Shown: positions 1 to 5,977 of the stretch, one piece after another
Layout: every line of letters begins with the position of its first letter
Numbering within the stretch: the first letter of the stretch is position 1
Assembly (NCBI GenBank): GCA_964575975.1
Contig: CAZNTU010000208.1
Location: 1 to 9,868 of the forward strand
DNA: 9,868 bases
Reading direction: 5' to 3'
Source of the DNA: G963674505 sp964575975
GTDB lineage: Bacteria > Desulfobacterota > Desulfobacteria > Desulfobacterales > SKZT01
Translations under genes and position numbers: made by a program
The notes under the pieces: generated by a model
Told to the model about the DNA's origin: nothing
Seen by the model: only the letters and a program-made list of their open reading frames with translations
The model's database searches: none

Positions 1-1243
1 GCAAAAGACCGGGGACGGCGGCGAACTCGAATTCGACATCCACGCTAACGACAAAGGAGCCGCTCAAGCGAAGCTTGACGACTTGGGCCTTGACGACGAC
101 TTCGACCTCGACTTCGACTTCGAGGCAGGGGACAAACCCCAGGACGGGACGGAGGCCGAAGAAAAGACCGGGGACGGCGGCATCGACTTCGACCTCGAAA
201 TGGAGTCCGCTCAGAAGCCTCCAGAAAAAAAAGCATCAAAATTCGCCGACGATTTCGATTTCGAAGTTGACGAAAATTTAGAGCGGGTAAAGTCTGAAGA
301 AGAATTCGATTTGTCGGACTTGGACAACATGGTAGATCTTGAAGAGCAGGCTCCGACAAAAAAGACCGCCTCAGACGACAAGCTGGAGTTGGATTTCGAT
401 CTCCAACTCGAACCGGACGACGGTTCGGGCAAACCGCCCAAGCTGAATCTCGAAGGCGAAGAATTCGAATTCGAGGAATTGGACGATTCCATGGAAGTCA
501 GCGTCGAACGAACGGAAACGGAAGAGGACTTTCAGCTCGATCTCGACGAAGGCGCCTCCGAGAAAACATTGACGCGCGAACAGGACGACTATCATTTGGA
601 CGAGGACGAGGAAAAGCTTCAGAAAATTTTCGATACGATTACATTAACCGGCAGGCCCGGCATGGATGAAATGGACGAAGAGCCGGAAAAACCATCGCCG
701 CCCGAACAGAAAAAGAAAATCGGCAAACCGATGGTTGTCGCTCTCCTCGTCGCCTTGATCGGCGTGGGTGGATATTTCGGCTATGGTTTCGTCAAAGACA
801 TGGGCGTTGACATTCCGTTCATAGGAAACAAACAGCCGCCTTCCCCCGACCCCGGCAATCTTAATATCATCGCGTTCGATTTGGACAGCAAGTTCGTCGA
901 TAGCAATACCGCCGGCAAGTTGTTCGCCATCACCGGCAAAGTGAAGAACGAATACCCTGAACCGAGAAGTTTAATAAAGATTTCTGGAAAATTGTTCCAG
1001 CCGGGAAAAAAACTGGTTCAAAGCCAAATGGTCTACGCTGGCAATGTGATTGCGGAAATGGAGCTGGGCGCCCTCGACGCCGATACCATCGCAAAGCGGC
1101 TGAACGATGGCTCCGGCCAAAACAACTCGACTGCGAACATAAAGCCCGGCCAAGCCGTGCCGTTCATGATCGTGTTCTTCAATTTGCCGGACCAACTCGA
1201 GGAATACACTGTTTCGGTCGAAAGTTCCTCGCCGGCAAAATAA
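1..1243 (+). CDS. DUF3426 membrane protein with long acidic N-terminal region, 5' end outside window
   Basis: The frame is open from base 2 to the TAA at 1241-1243, so the gene starts upstream; the first in-window start-like codon (TTG at 83) lies inside the repeats and is unlikely to be the true start. Residues 1 to about 240 are very acidic, with DFDLDFDFE-like runs of alternating Asp/Glu and Phe/Leu. A basic stretch (KKKIGK) precedes one membrane helix at about residues 244-264 (MVVALLVALIGVGGYFGYGF), which predicts N-in topology. The last ~120 residues (from NLNIIAFDLDSKFVDS) resemble the DUF3426 domain, which in related proteins follows an N-terminal MJ0042-type zinc ribbon; that ribbon would be upstream of this window. 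A 53-codon module beginning KTGDGG is duplicated near the window start. The function of the family is unknown. Confidence 0.8.
   Translation, partial: QKTGDGGELEFDIHANDKGAAQAKLDDLGLDDDFDLDFDFEAGDKPQDGTEAEEKTGDGGIDFDLEMESAQKPPEKKASKFADDFDFEVDENLERVKSEEEFDLSDLDNMVDLEEQAPTKKTASDDKLELDFDLQLEPDDGSGKPPKLNLEGEEFEFEELDDSMEVSVERTETEEDFQLDLDEGASEKTLTREQDDYHLDEDEEKLQKIFDTITLTGRPGMDEMDEEPEKPSPPEQKKKIGKPMVVALLVALIGVGGYFGYGFVKDMGVDIPFIGNKQPPSPDPGNLNIIAFDLDSKFVDSNTAGKLFAITGKVKNEYPEPRSLIKISGKLFQPGKKLVQSQMVYAGNVIAEMELGALDADTIAKRLNDGSGQNNSTANIKPGQAVPFMIVFFNLPDQLEEYTVSVESSSPAK
3..181 (+). repeat. In-frame direct repeat (20 bases, 159-base period) in the acidic coding region
   Basis: The 20 bases at 3-22 (AAAAGACCGGGGACGGCGGC) recur exactly at 162-181. 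The period of 159 bases is 53 codons, so the repeat keeps the frame of the DUF3426 gene and encodes KTGDGG followed by an acidic, Phe-rich segment. It looks like expansion of the disordered acidic region by unit duplication; more copies may lie upstream of the window. Confidence 0.8.
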
Positions 1244-1262
1244 ATTAATTGTCGGTTTTGGC

Positions 1263-1290
1263 TTGACTTGCGATCAAACTTCTGTTAAAA
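1263..1290 (+). promoter_or_regulatory. Probable sigma70-type promoter for tRNA-Met
   Basis: TTGACT at 1263-1268 is followed, 16 bases later, by the A/T-rich hexamer TTAAAA at 1285-1290. The predicted start would lie near 1297, about 50 bases before the tRNA. The -35 box is good and the -10 box is imperfect, so this is a moderate call. Confidence 0.45.
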
Positions 1291-1348
1291 ACGCCGCTTG
1301 TTCGACGAGAGAACGAATCGAAAACCGCTCTCTAAGATCGACAATTTA

Positions 1349-1425
1349 GGCGATGTAGCTCAGCCGGTTAGAGCATGCGGCTCATATCCGCAGTGTCCGG
1401 GGTTCGAATCCCTGCATCGCCACCA
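1349..1425 (+). tRNA. tRNA-Met (anticodon CAT), CCA encoded
   Basis: Full cloverleaf of 77 bases. The acceptor stem GGCGATG pairs with CATCGCC and is followed by discriminator A and an encoded CCA. The D-arm holds GCTC/GAGC, the anticodon stem TGCGG/CCGCA encloses the loop CTCATAT with anticodon CAT at 1383-1385, and the T-arm CGGGG/CCCTG carries TTCGAAT. The sequence resembles elongator tRNA-Met rather than the initiator (paired first base, no GGG/CCC anticodon stem). A CAT tRNA can also be tRNA-Ile2 after lysidine modification; overall likeness favours elongator Met. Confidence 0.93.
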
Positions 1426-1433
1426 GAAACTCC

Positions 1434-1471
1434 AAGCCCCCGCAATTCGTACAAATGGCGGGGGCTTTTTT
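1434..1471 (+). terminator. Rho-independent terminator after tRNA-Met
   Basis: AAGCCCCCGC (1434-1443) can pair with GCGGGGGCTT (1458-1467) across a 14-base loop, giving a GC-rich stem, followed by a run of T to 1471. It begins 8 bases after the tRNA, so it most likely ends the tRNA transcript. Confidence 0.85.
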
Positions 1472-1542
1472 CATTTTGGGACAGGCGAAGTCTTGCCCGT
1501 CAAAGACGCAGAATATATACTATATCCATGGCCTTTTTGATC

Positions 1543-1572
1543 TTGCAATGGAACCGATGGATATATTATAAT
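1543..1572 (+). promoter_or_regulatory. Probable sigma70-type promoter of the DUF1992-to-synthase gene run
   Basis: TTGCAA at 1543-1548 and a perfect TATAAT at 1567-1572 are separated by 18 bases. The predicted start near 1579 lies about 40 bases before the ATG at 1618. This supports starting the DUF1992 gene at 1618 rather than at the in-frame ATG at 1528, which would lie upstream of the transcript start. Confidence 0.6.
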
Positions 1573-1617
1573 CCCTCGTCCACGGAAACCTTTATTCAGA
1601 GGATTTGGAAGAATTCA

Positions 1618-2001
1618 ATGTTTCCAGGGTTTGACAAAATTGTCGAGGAACGAATCCTGATCGCCCAGAAAAACGGCGAGTTCGACAACCTAGAGGGGGC
1701 GGGAAAGCCCCTGCGGCTCGACGAAATGGCCGGAGTACCCGAAGAACTCCGGCTTGCATACAAAATATTGAAAAACGCCAATTGCCTCCCTCCGGAGATA
1801 GAACTCAAGAAAGAAATCGTCAGGACCGAGGATCTCCTTGCGGGCATGGAGGATACGGCCGAAAAATACAAGGTGATGAAAAAGCTCAACTTGTTGATCA
1901 TGAAACTCAACGCCGCTCGCAATGGCAGAATCGAATTCGAAATGCCCGAAAAATACATGGCGAATCTTGTCGAACGATTCGGGCCTTCCAAAAGGAAATG
2001 A
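1618..2001 (+). CDS. DUF1992 / DnaJ-homologue subfamily C member 28-like protein
   Basis: 127 residues, starting MFPGFDKIVEERILIAQKNG. The protein matches the DUF1992 family (YhdN / DNAJC28-like), small soluble proteins of unknown function. Recognisable features are the I.EERI..A...GEFDNLEG.GKPL signature at about residues 8-31, then a mostly helical, charged region (LPPEIELKKEIVRTEDLL) and a basic C-terminus (PSKRK). The start was chosen because GGAAGA lies 5 bases upstream and a promoter sits just ahead; the frame is open further upstream through the tRNA, which is not meaningful. A 30-base gap leads to the next gene, so the two are probably cotranscribed. Despite the family name there is no J domain or HPD motif here. 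Confidence 0.85.
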   Translation: MFPGFDKIVEERILIAQKNGEFDNLEGAGKPLRLDEMAGVPEELRLAYKILKNANCLPPEIELKKEIVRTEDLLAGMEDTAEKYKVMKKLNLLIMKLNAARNGRIEFEMPEKYMANLVERFGPSKRK

Positions 2002-2031
2002 CAGAAAAATCAGGATTGGAAACCAACCAAT

Positions 2032-2532
2032 ATGAATCTTAACAGCGTCAAAGAAAACGGCGGTTTGCTAAAAAGCGTCTTTATCGCATACTTCATCCTC
2101 GTTCTTCACGTTCTGCTTCTAGCGGGCCTCGGCCTGCTTATATTGTTCTTCAGGGGCGTAGTGAACTACATGCTCTGGATCTTCCTGGGCGGCTCCGCCC
2201 TTATTGTCTTCTCGATGTACCGATTTTACAGGAAAATGAAAAACGAGGGCAAAACCCTTGGGGAAATGATGAATTCCCCCGTGTTCAAAGGCCGGGAAGT
2301 GGAACTTAGCTTTCTCGGCGGACTTGCTTCCCTGAAAGTCGGAAAGCCGGAACAACCGCTCCTTGAGCATCACGCCGGATTTGTGGGAGAAGCAAGACGC
2401 CTCGAAGACCCCGAGTCCGTGCGCCTCAAGGAACTCAACGAATTGGTGCGCCTGCTCGAAAACGATCTTATTACACTGGAAGAATACAACCAGGCGAAAA
2501 AGCAGATTTTCAGTCCCGATGGATCTTTCTAA
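2032..2532 (+). CDS. Two-helix membrane protein with SHOCT-like C-terminal tail
   Basis: 166 residues. Two hydrophobic helices are visible at about residues 16-40 and 43-62, separated by a very short turn, then a basic segment (YRFYRKMKNEGK) that should face the cytoplasm. The middle (about 75-125) is soluble and unrecognised. The C-terminus, about residues 132-160 (RLKELNELVRLLENDLITLEEYNQAKKQIF), has the pattern of a SHOCT domain: an amphipathic helix, a short L-T-EEY turn and a second helix ending in KK. SHOCT tails occur on many otherwise unrelated, often membrane-attached proteins and probably mediate oligomerisation. No specific role can be assigned. The ribosome binding site is weak (AGGA about 16 bases upstream). 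A 107-base gap separates it from ddl. Confidence 0.75.
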   Translation: MNLNSVKENGGLLKSVFIAYFILVLHVLLLAGLGLLILFFRGVVNYMLWIFLGGSALIVFSMYRFYRKMKNEGKTLGEMMNSPVFKGREVELSFLGGLASLKVGKPEQPLLEHHAGFVGEARRLEDPESVRLKELNELVRLLENDLITLEEYNQAKKQIFSPDGSF

Positions 2533-2577
2533 AACGACAAATTCAAACCCTCGTTTCGCAGGCATACATCGGATATT

Positions 2578-2593
2578 GGGTTTTTCGAAACCC
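2578..2593 (+). other. Small TTCG-loop hairpin upstream of ddl
   Basis: GGGTTT (2578-2583) pairs with AAACCC (2588-2593) around a TTCG tetraloop. No T-run follows, so it is not a standard terminator. It lies in the largest gap of the gene run, 30 bases before the ddl ribosome binding site, and could be an mRNA processing or stability element. Confidence 0.4.
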
Positions 2594-2639
2594 GAAATTC
2601 GCTTCGGCCCGCGTCGATCCTCCAGGAGGCTACGCAATT

Positions 2640-3596
2640 ATGAAAAAAATGACTATCGCCCTGCTCATGGGCGGCATTTCTTCCGAAAGAGACGTGTCAA
2701 TAAACAGCGGAAACCAAGTTTATGCAGCTTTGGACAAGAACAAATACAACGTGGTCAAGTACGATCCAAAATACGATCTTCCAAAACTCGTTGCGAACGC
2801 CGCAAATATCGACGCGGCCCTCGTGATCTTGCATGGCCCCTACGGCGAGGACGGGACTGTGCAGGGTTTCCTGGATTTGCTGGACATCCCCTACCAAGGC
2901 TCCGGAGTCCTTGGAAGCTCCGCCGCCATGAACAAGTTGGCCTCCAAAAATCTTTATGAACAGGCTGGACTTCTCGTACCTCCTTATTTGGTCCTGAACG
3001 GTCCCGACGGCATTTCCGCGGACGAATGCGAGGCGAGGCTCGGATTTCCCGTAGTGGTAAAACCCGTTGAAGGCGGTTCCAGCATTGGAATGAGCGTGGT
3101 CGGAAACGGAAAGGATTTCCCCGCCGCCATTAACAAAGCTTTCGAATACGATTCGTCCGTATTCGTCGAAAAATACATCGAAGGTGTCGAAATCACCGGG
3201 GGCGTGATCGGCAACGAAAAACTCGAACCGCTTCCCTTGATCGAAATCCTCCCCGGAGAAGGTTATTCCTTCTTCGATTACCAGGCTAAATATCAGCCAG
3301 GCGCTACGGAGGAGATTTGTCCCGCCAGAATCGACGAGAACCAAACCGCCAGAGTTCAGGACTGCGCGGTAAAAGCTCACCGCGCCCTTTTCTGCAAGGG
3401 CTACAGCAGGACCGACATGATATTGGGCAAGGACAACCGGATTTTCGTTCTGGAAACCAACACCATACCCGGCATGACTCCCACCAGCCTTTTGCCCCAG
3501 GCGGCCAAGGCACATGGGATGTCCTTCGACCAATTGCTGGACCGTCTTATAGAACTCGGAATCGAGGAGCACCGGCGCCGAGGAGTTCGCAGATGA
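2640..3596 (+). CDS. ddl: D-alanine--D-alanine ligase
   Basis: 318 residues, a normal length for Ddl. The enzyme joins two D-Ala with ATP in the cytoplasm to make the dipeptide that ends the peptidoglycan stem peptide. Motifs in order: GGISSERDVS near residue 11; HGPYGEDGTVQG near 65 (the HG..GEDG signature); the ATP-grasp loop KPVEGGSSIG near 141; DYQAKY near 213; SRTDM near 256; and LETNTIPGMTPTS near 271, carrying the Glu and Asn expected to bind magnesium. The start ATG at 2640 has a strong AGGAGG at 2624-2629. The stop overlaps the start of the next gene (ATGA at 3593-3596), which implies translational coupling to the RimK-like ligase. Residue signatures do not let me separate strict D-Ala-D-Ala from D-Ala-D-Lac/D-Ser activity, but the former is the default. 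Confidence 0.95.
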   Translation: MKKMTIALLMGGISSERDVSINSGNQVYAALDKNKYNVVKYDPKYDLPKLVANAANIDAALVILHGPYGEDGTVQGFLDLLDIPYQGSGVLGSSAAMNKLASKNLYEQAGLLVPPYLVLNGPDGISADECEARLGFPVVVKPVEGGSSIGMSVVGNGKDFPAAINKAFEYDSSVFVEKYIEGVEITGGVIGNEKLEPLPLIEILPGEGYSFFDYQAKYQPGATEEICPARIDENQTARVQDCAVKAHRALFCKGYSRTDMILGKDNRIFVLETNTIPGMTPTSLLPQAAKAHGMSFDQLLDRLIELGIEEHRRRGVRR

Positions 3597-4372
3597 TTGC
3601 GAGAGGCCCGGGAGAACTCAAATCGGAATACGAAAAACTCGGACCCGGCGACGTTTACGTAGGATCCGTGCCAAACGGGCATCTTCAGCAGTCCGTAATG
3701 ATCGATCTCATGGAAAAGGGCGTCCATGTCCTCCCCTCCTGTCTTGCACAGACCTTGTCCCGCTCCAAGACGACTCAGGCGCACATGTTCGCCCAGTGGA
3801 CGCATCCTCTGACTCGCGTGGTGTCGCGGCGAATCGAACTTCTCGAATCCATCAGCCATTACAACAGCAAAGGCGTGGGCAAGGTCGTCACCAAAGTCGA
3901 TCACAAGCACTGCGGACACGGCGTCCGCCTTTGGGACAACATTGAAAATCTTTACAGCATCCTCGGTTTGGAAGATTCGTCGTACCCTTTCGTCCTTCAA
4001 CCTTTTATGACCGATTTCGTCGATGTCCGGGCTATAGTGGCCGGGGATTACATCGAGGCCTACACTCGAGAAAACCAGTTCAATTTCAGATGCAATCTTG
4101 CCGCGGGCGGACACAGCAGGCCCTTTCAATTGAGCGAAAAGCAAATCCGGTTGTGCCGCCTTCTGATGGAAAGAGGGAGGTTCCCCTACGCGCACATCGA
4201 CCTTATGATTCTGAAAGACGGGACCGCCTACTTGTCCGAAATCGCGCTTAACGGAGGGATGAAAGGGTCAGCGATCGACCAGGCGACGCTCGGCGGGATA
4301 AAGAAAAGCCTCCTCGAAAAAATGGCGGAACGTATCGGTCTGGAAAGCGGCGATAAGCTTACGAACGAATAA
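3593..4372 (+). CDS. RimK-like ATP-grasp ligase of unknown substrate
   Basis: 259 residues from the ATG at 3593, which overlaps the ddl stop; AGGAG lies about 7 bases upstream. An upstream in-frame start at 3317 is possible on paper but lies deep in ddl. The protein has an ATP-grasp layout like RimK: a nucleotide-binding strand and glycine loop VVTKVDHKHCGHGV near residues 98-111, LQPFMTDFVDVRAIVAGDYIEA near 137 (the F...DVR..V.GD strand pair), RCNLAAGGHSRPFQLSE near 163, and the metal-binding end HIDLMI...SEIALNGG near 202-222. The usual N-terminal preATP-grasp domain is present but short. Such enzymes couple a carboxylate to an amine using ATP; candidates are a peptide, a protein tail or a cell-wall precursor. 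Coupling to ddl suggests, but does not prove, a cell-wall-linked job. Confidence 0.8.
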   Translation: MIARGPGELKSEYEKLGPGDVYVGSVPNGHLQQSVMIDLMEKGVHVLPSCLAQTLSRSKTTQAHMFAQWTHPLTRVVSRRIELLESISHYNSKGVGKVVTKVDHKHCGHGVRLWDNIENLYSILGLEDSSYPFVLQPFMTDFVDVRAIVAGDYIEAYTRENQFNFRCNLAAGGHSRPFQLSEKQIRLCRLLMERGRFPYAHIDLMILKDGTAYLSEIALNGGMKGSAIDQATLGGIKKSLLEKMAERIGLESGDKLTNE

Positions 4373-4389
4373 AAAAAGGGGGAAACAAT

Positions 4390-4896
4390 ATGGCATCGAA
4401 ACAACCGTTGGTAGGTATTGTAATGGGCAGCGATTCCGACTTGGGGATCATGCGGGAAGCCGCTCTCGTCCTGAAGAATTTCGGCGTGGCCTACGAAATG
4501 ACCGTGGCATCCGCCCATCGAAGCCCCGAAAGGGCCGCAAAATTCGCCAAATCCGCGATGGAACGCGGAATCAAAGTCATCATCGCGGGCGCGGGACATG
4601 CAGCGCACTTGGCGGGGGCAATGGCGGGATATACAATCCTGCCGACGATCGGCGTGCCGATCGATTCGTCCTGCCTCCAAGGTTTGGACTCCTTGTTGTC
4701 CACCGTTCAAATGCCGCCCGGCATCCCAGTCGCCACCGTTTCCATCGGAAAATCAGGCGCCAGGAACGCGGGGATTTTAGCATTGCAAATCCTGGCCCTT
4801 TCAGACATGGAACTTCAGAAGAAACTTCTCGCGTACAAGCAAGAACTTGCGCACCAGGTGGAATTAAAGGCGCAAAAAATTGAATCGCAAGAATAA
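4390..4896 (+). CDS. purE: N5-carboxyaminoimidazole ribonucleotide mutase (PurE)
   Basis: 168 residues, full length for PurE. In de novo purine synthesis it converts N5-CAIR to CAIR (class I) or carboxylates AIR directly (class II). Visible signatures: MGSDSD at residues 12-17 (phosphate and ribose binding), SAHRSP at 41-46 with the conserved His, AGAGHAAHLAG at 66-76, GVPIDSSCLQGLDSLLSTVQMPPGIPV, and GKSGARNAG. The start has a G-rich Shine-Dalgarno (GGGGG) a few bases upstream. It lies 17 bases after the ATP-grasp gene and overlaps the next gene by 17 bases. The HAAHLAG motif is closest to class I forms; no purK partner is in the window, so the class assignment is uncertain. Confidence 0.93.
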   Translation: MASKQPLVGIVMGSDSDLGIMREAALVLKNFGVAYEMTVASAHRSPERAAKFAKSAMERGIKVIIAGAGHAAHLAGAMAGYTILPTIGVPIDSSCLQGLDSLLSTVQMPPGIPVATVSIGKSGARNAGILALQILALSDMELQKKLLAYKQELAHQVELKAQKIESQE

Positions 4897-5527
4897 AATC
4901 GTGAAAATCGATCCGGTCGCCCCGGACCAGAAGATCGTAAAAGAAAACGCCGAAACCGTCGAGCGCGGAGGGGTAGTCGTGTTTCCCACCAATTGCCTCT
5001 ACGGCTTGGCGGCGAACTCTCTAGACCCAGCGGCCGTCGAAAGAATCTACCGCGTAAAAAAGCGACCGGAGATAAAGCCGATCCTCGTGCTGATCGAAAG
5101 CGAAGACGCGCTCGGGAAAATCGTGGCGGAAATCGGTCCGAAGGCCCGCGTGCTTATGGAAAAGTTCTGGCCAGGAAAAGTTACGATTCTGTTTCCCGCC
5201 CTCCCCTTTCTTCCCGAGGCTCTCACGGGCGGGACCGGAAAAATCGGCGTCAGACTCCCGGCCCATCCTGTCGCTTTGGCCTTGACCAAGGCCTGCAAGA
5301 ACCCGATAACCGCCACCAGCGCCAACCTGTCAGGCCGCCCCGGATGTTCGGACATCCGAAACTTGCCTCCCGACCTTCTCGGGGAAATCGACGCGGTTTT
5401 GGATGCGGGGCCTCTAACGGGAGGCGTGGGATCGACCGTTGTCGATGCGACGGGTTCGACGCCCCGCGTCCTGAGGGAAGGTAGAATCGCGGCCGCCGAG
5501 ATATTCGCGGCACTCGAGAAAAATTAA
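4880..5527 (+). CDS. L-threonylcarbamoyladenylate synthase (Sua5/YrdC/TsaC family)
   Basis: 215 residues from a TTG at 4880, or 208 from the in-frame GTG at 4901. The TTG start is preferred because AAAGG lies 9 bases before it, whereas the GTG has no clear ribosome binding site; with it the gene overlaps purE by 17 bases. The enzyme makes threonylcarbamoyl-AMP from Thr, bicarbonate and ATP, the first step of the tRNA t6A37 modification. The single YrdC domain fills the protein: VVFPTNCLYGLAANS near residue 33, YRVKKRPEIKP (the K.R nucleotide-binding patch), WPGKVTILFPA, GVRLPAHPVA, TATSANLSG near 146, GVGSTVVD and RVLREG near the end. There is no C-terminal Sua5 domain, so it is the short TsaC type. 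Confidence 0.9.
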   Translation: MNRKNKIVKIDPVAPDQKIVKENAETVERGGVVVFPTNCLYGLAANSLDPAAVERIYRVKKRPEIKPILVLIESEDALGKIVAEIGPKARVLMEKFWPGKVTILFPALPFLPEALTGGTGKIGVRLPAHPVALALTKACKNPITATSANLSGRPGCSDIRNLPPDLLGEIDAVLDAGPLTGGVGSTVVDATGSTPRVLREGRIAAAEIFAALEKN

Positions 5528-5549
5528 ATGTCGGAAACTTTGAAAAGCA

Positions 5550-5578
5550 TTGACAATTCCCGCTTTTTTTGACATAAA
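5550..5578 (+). promoter_or_regulatory. Probable sigma70-type promoter for tRNA-Leu
   Basis: A consensus TTGACA at 5550-5555 and CATAAA at 5573-5578 are spaced by 17 bases. The predicted start is near 5585, about 9 bases before the tRNA. It lies directly after the threonylcarbamoyl-AMP synthase stop codon. Confidence 0.65.
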
Positions 5579-5593
5579 AGCCGTAATTTTTTT

Positions 5594-5678
5594 GCCGGAG
5601 TGGTGAAACAGGTAGACGCAGGGGACTCAAAATCCCCCGGACCTTGCGTCCGTGTCGGTTCGATTCCGACCTCCGGCA
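5594..5678 (+). tRNA. tRNA-Leu (anticodon CAA), no encoded CCA
   Basis: 85 bases with a class II variable arm. The acceptor stem GCCGGAG pairs with CTCCGGC, followed by discriminator A at 5678. The anticodon stem GGGGA/TCCCC encloses CTCAAAA, anticodon CAA at 5628-5630. The variable arm pairs CGGAC with GTCCG around a short loop, and the T-arm holds GTCGG/CCGAC with TTCGATT. The bases after the discriminator are CTC, so CCA must be added enzymatically, unlike the tRNA-Met in this window. It marks the boundary to the mobile-element region and tRNA 3' ends are common integration sites. Confidence 0.93.
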
Positions 5679-5690
5679 CTCGATAAATAC

Positions 5691-5725
5691 AGGGTTTCGG
5701 CGTTTTCAACCGAAACCCTTTTTTT
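5691..5725 (+). terminator. Rho-independent terminator after tRNA-Leu
   Basis: AGGGTTTCGG (5691-5700) pairs perfectly with CCGAAACCCT (5710-5719) across a 9-base loop and is followed by T's to 5725. It starts 12 bases after the tRNA end. Confidence 0.88.
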
Positions 5726-5759
5726 GTCCCTTTCGGATTTTGTCCCTTCCCTGTCCCTT
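5724..5759 (+). repeat. Three copies of TGTCCCTT
   Basis: TGTCCCTT occurs at 5725-5732, 5741-5748 and 5752-5759; the first two are extended to TTGTCCCTT and lie 16 bases apart. They sit just after the tRNA-Leu terminator, at the edge of the accessory region. Function unknown; possibly binding repeats or remains of an integration junction. Confidence 0.5.
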
Positions 5760-5977
5760 CTTTGAAATTTCTTTGCCTGTCGGACGGAGGGTTTGCGGAC
5801 GTCCTGCACTGTTTTTTTTTTCGAATCGGGATTCCCCAAGAGTTAGGGCATGGGTCAAGGCGTTATCGCCCGAAGACGAGCAAATTGGAAGGTGTGTTTG
5901 GTCCTGGCGGGAAAAATGTTCTTCTGTCTGCAATTAAAATGAAAGAATCAGTTACCCGATTTTCGAAATCTTCACGA
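5760..5977. other. Non-coding stretch between tRNA-Leu and the IS; no gene seen
   Basis: Short open frames here have no recognisable domain, and some run back through the tRNA. The stretch has a T-run near 5813-5821 and a small imperfect palindrome around 5863-5876. I see no gene, RNA or complete repeat. Confidence 0.5.

Noticed and set aside
1375..1617. Upstream extension of the DUF1992 gene through the tRNA
   Set aside because: It would read through the tRNA-Met and its terminator; the family begins at MFPGFDKI, and the promoter lies at 1543-1572.
2697..3572. A 291-codon - strand open frame opposite ddl
   Set aside because: It is the antisense shadow of a clearly conserved gene; the translation shows no domain.
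5524..5839. Short - strand frames through tRNA-Leu (for example ending RNRTDTDARSGGF)
   Set aside because: This is the familiar false protein obtained by translating the reverse strand of a tRNA.
5838..5880. A second attC-like candidate (GTTAGGGC and GGCGTTATCGCCC)
   Set aside because: Core-like words are present but no long imperfect hairpin joins them and the spacing is wrong for attC.
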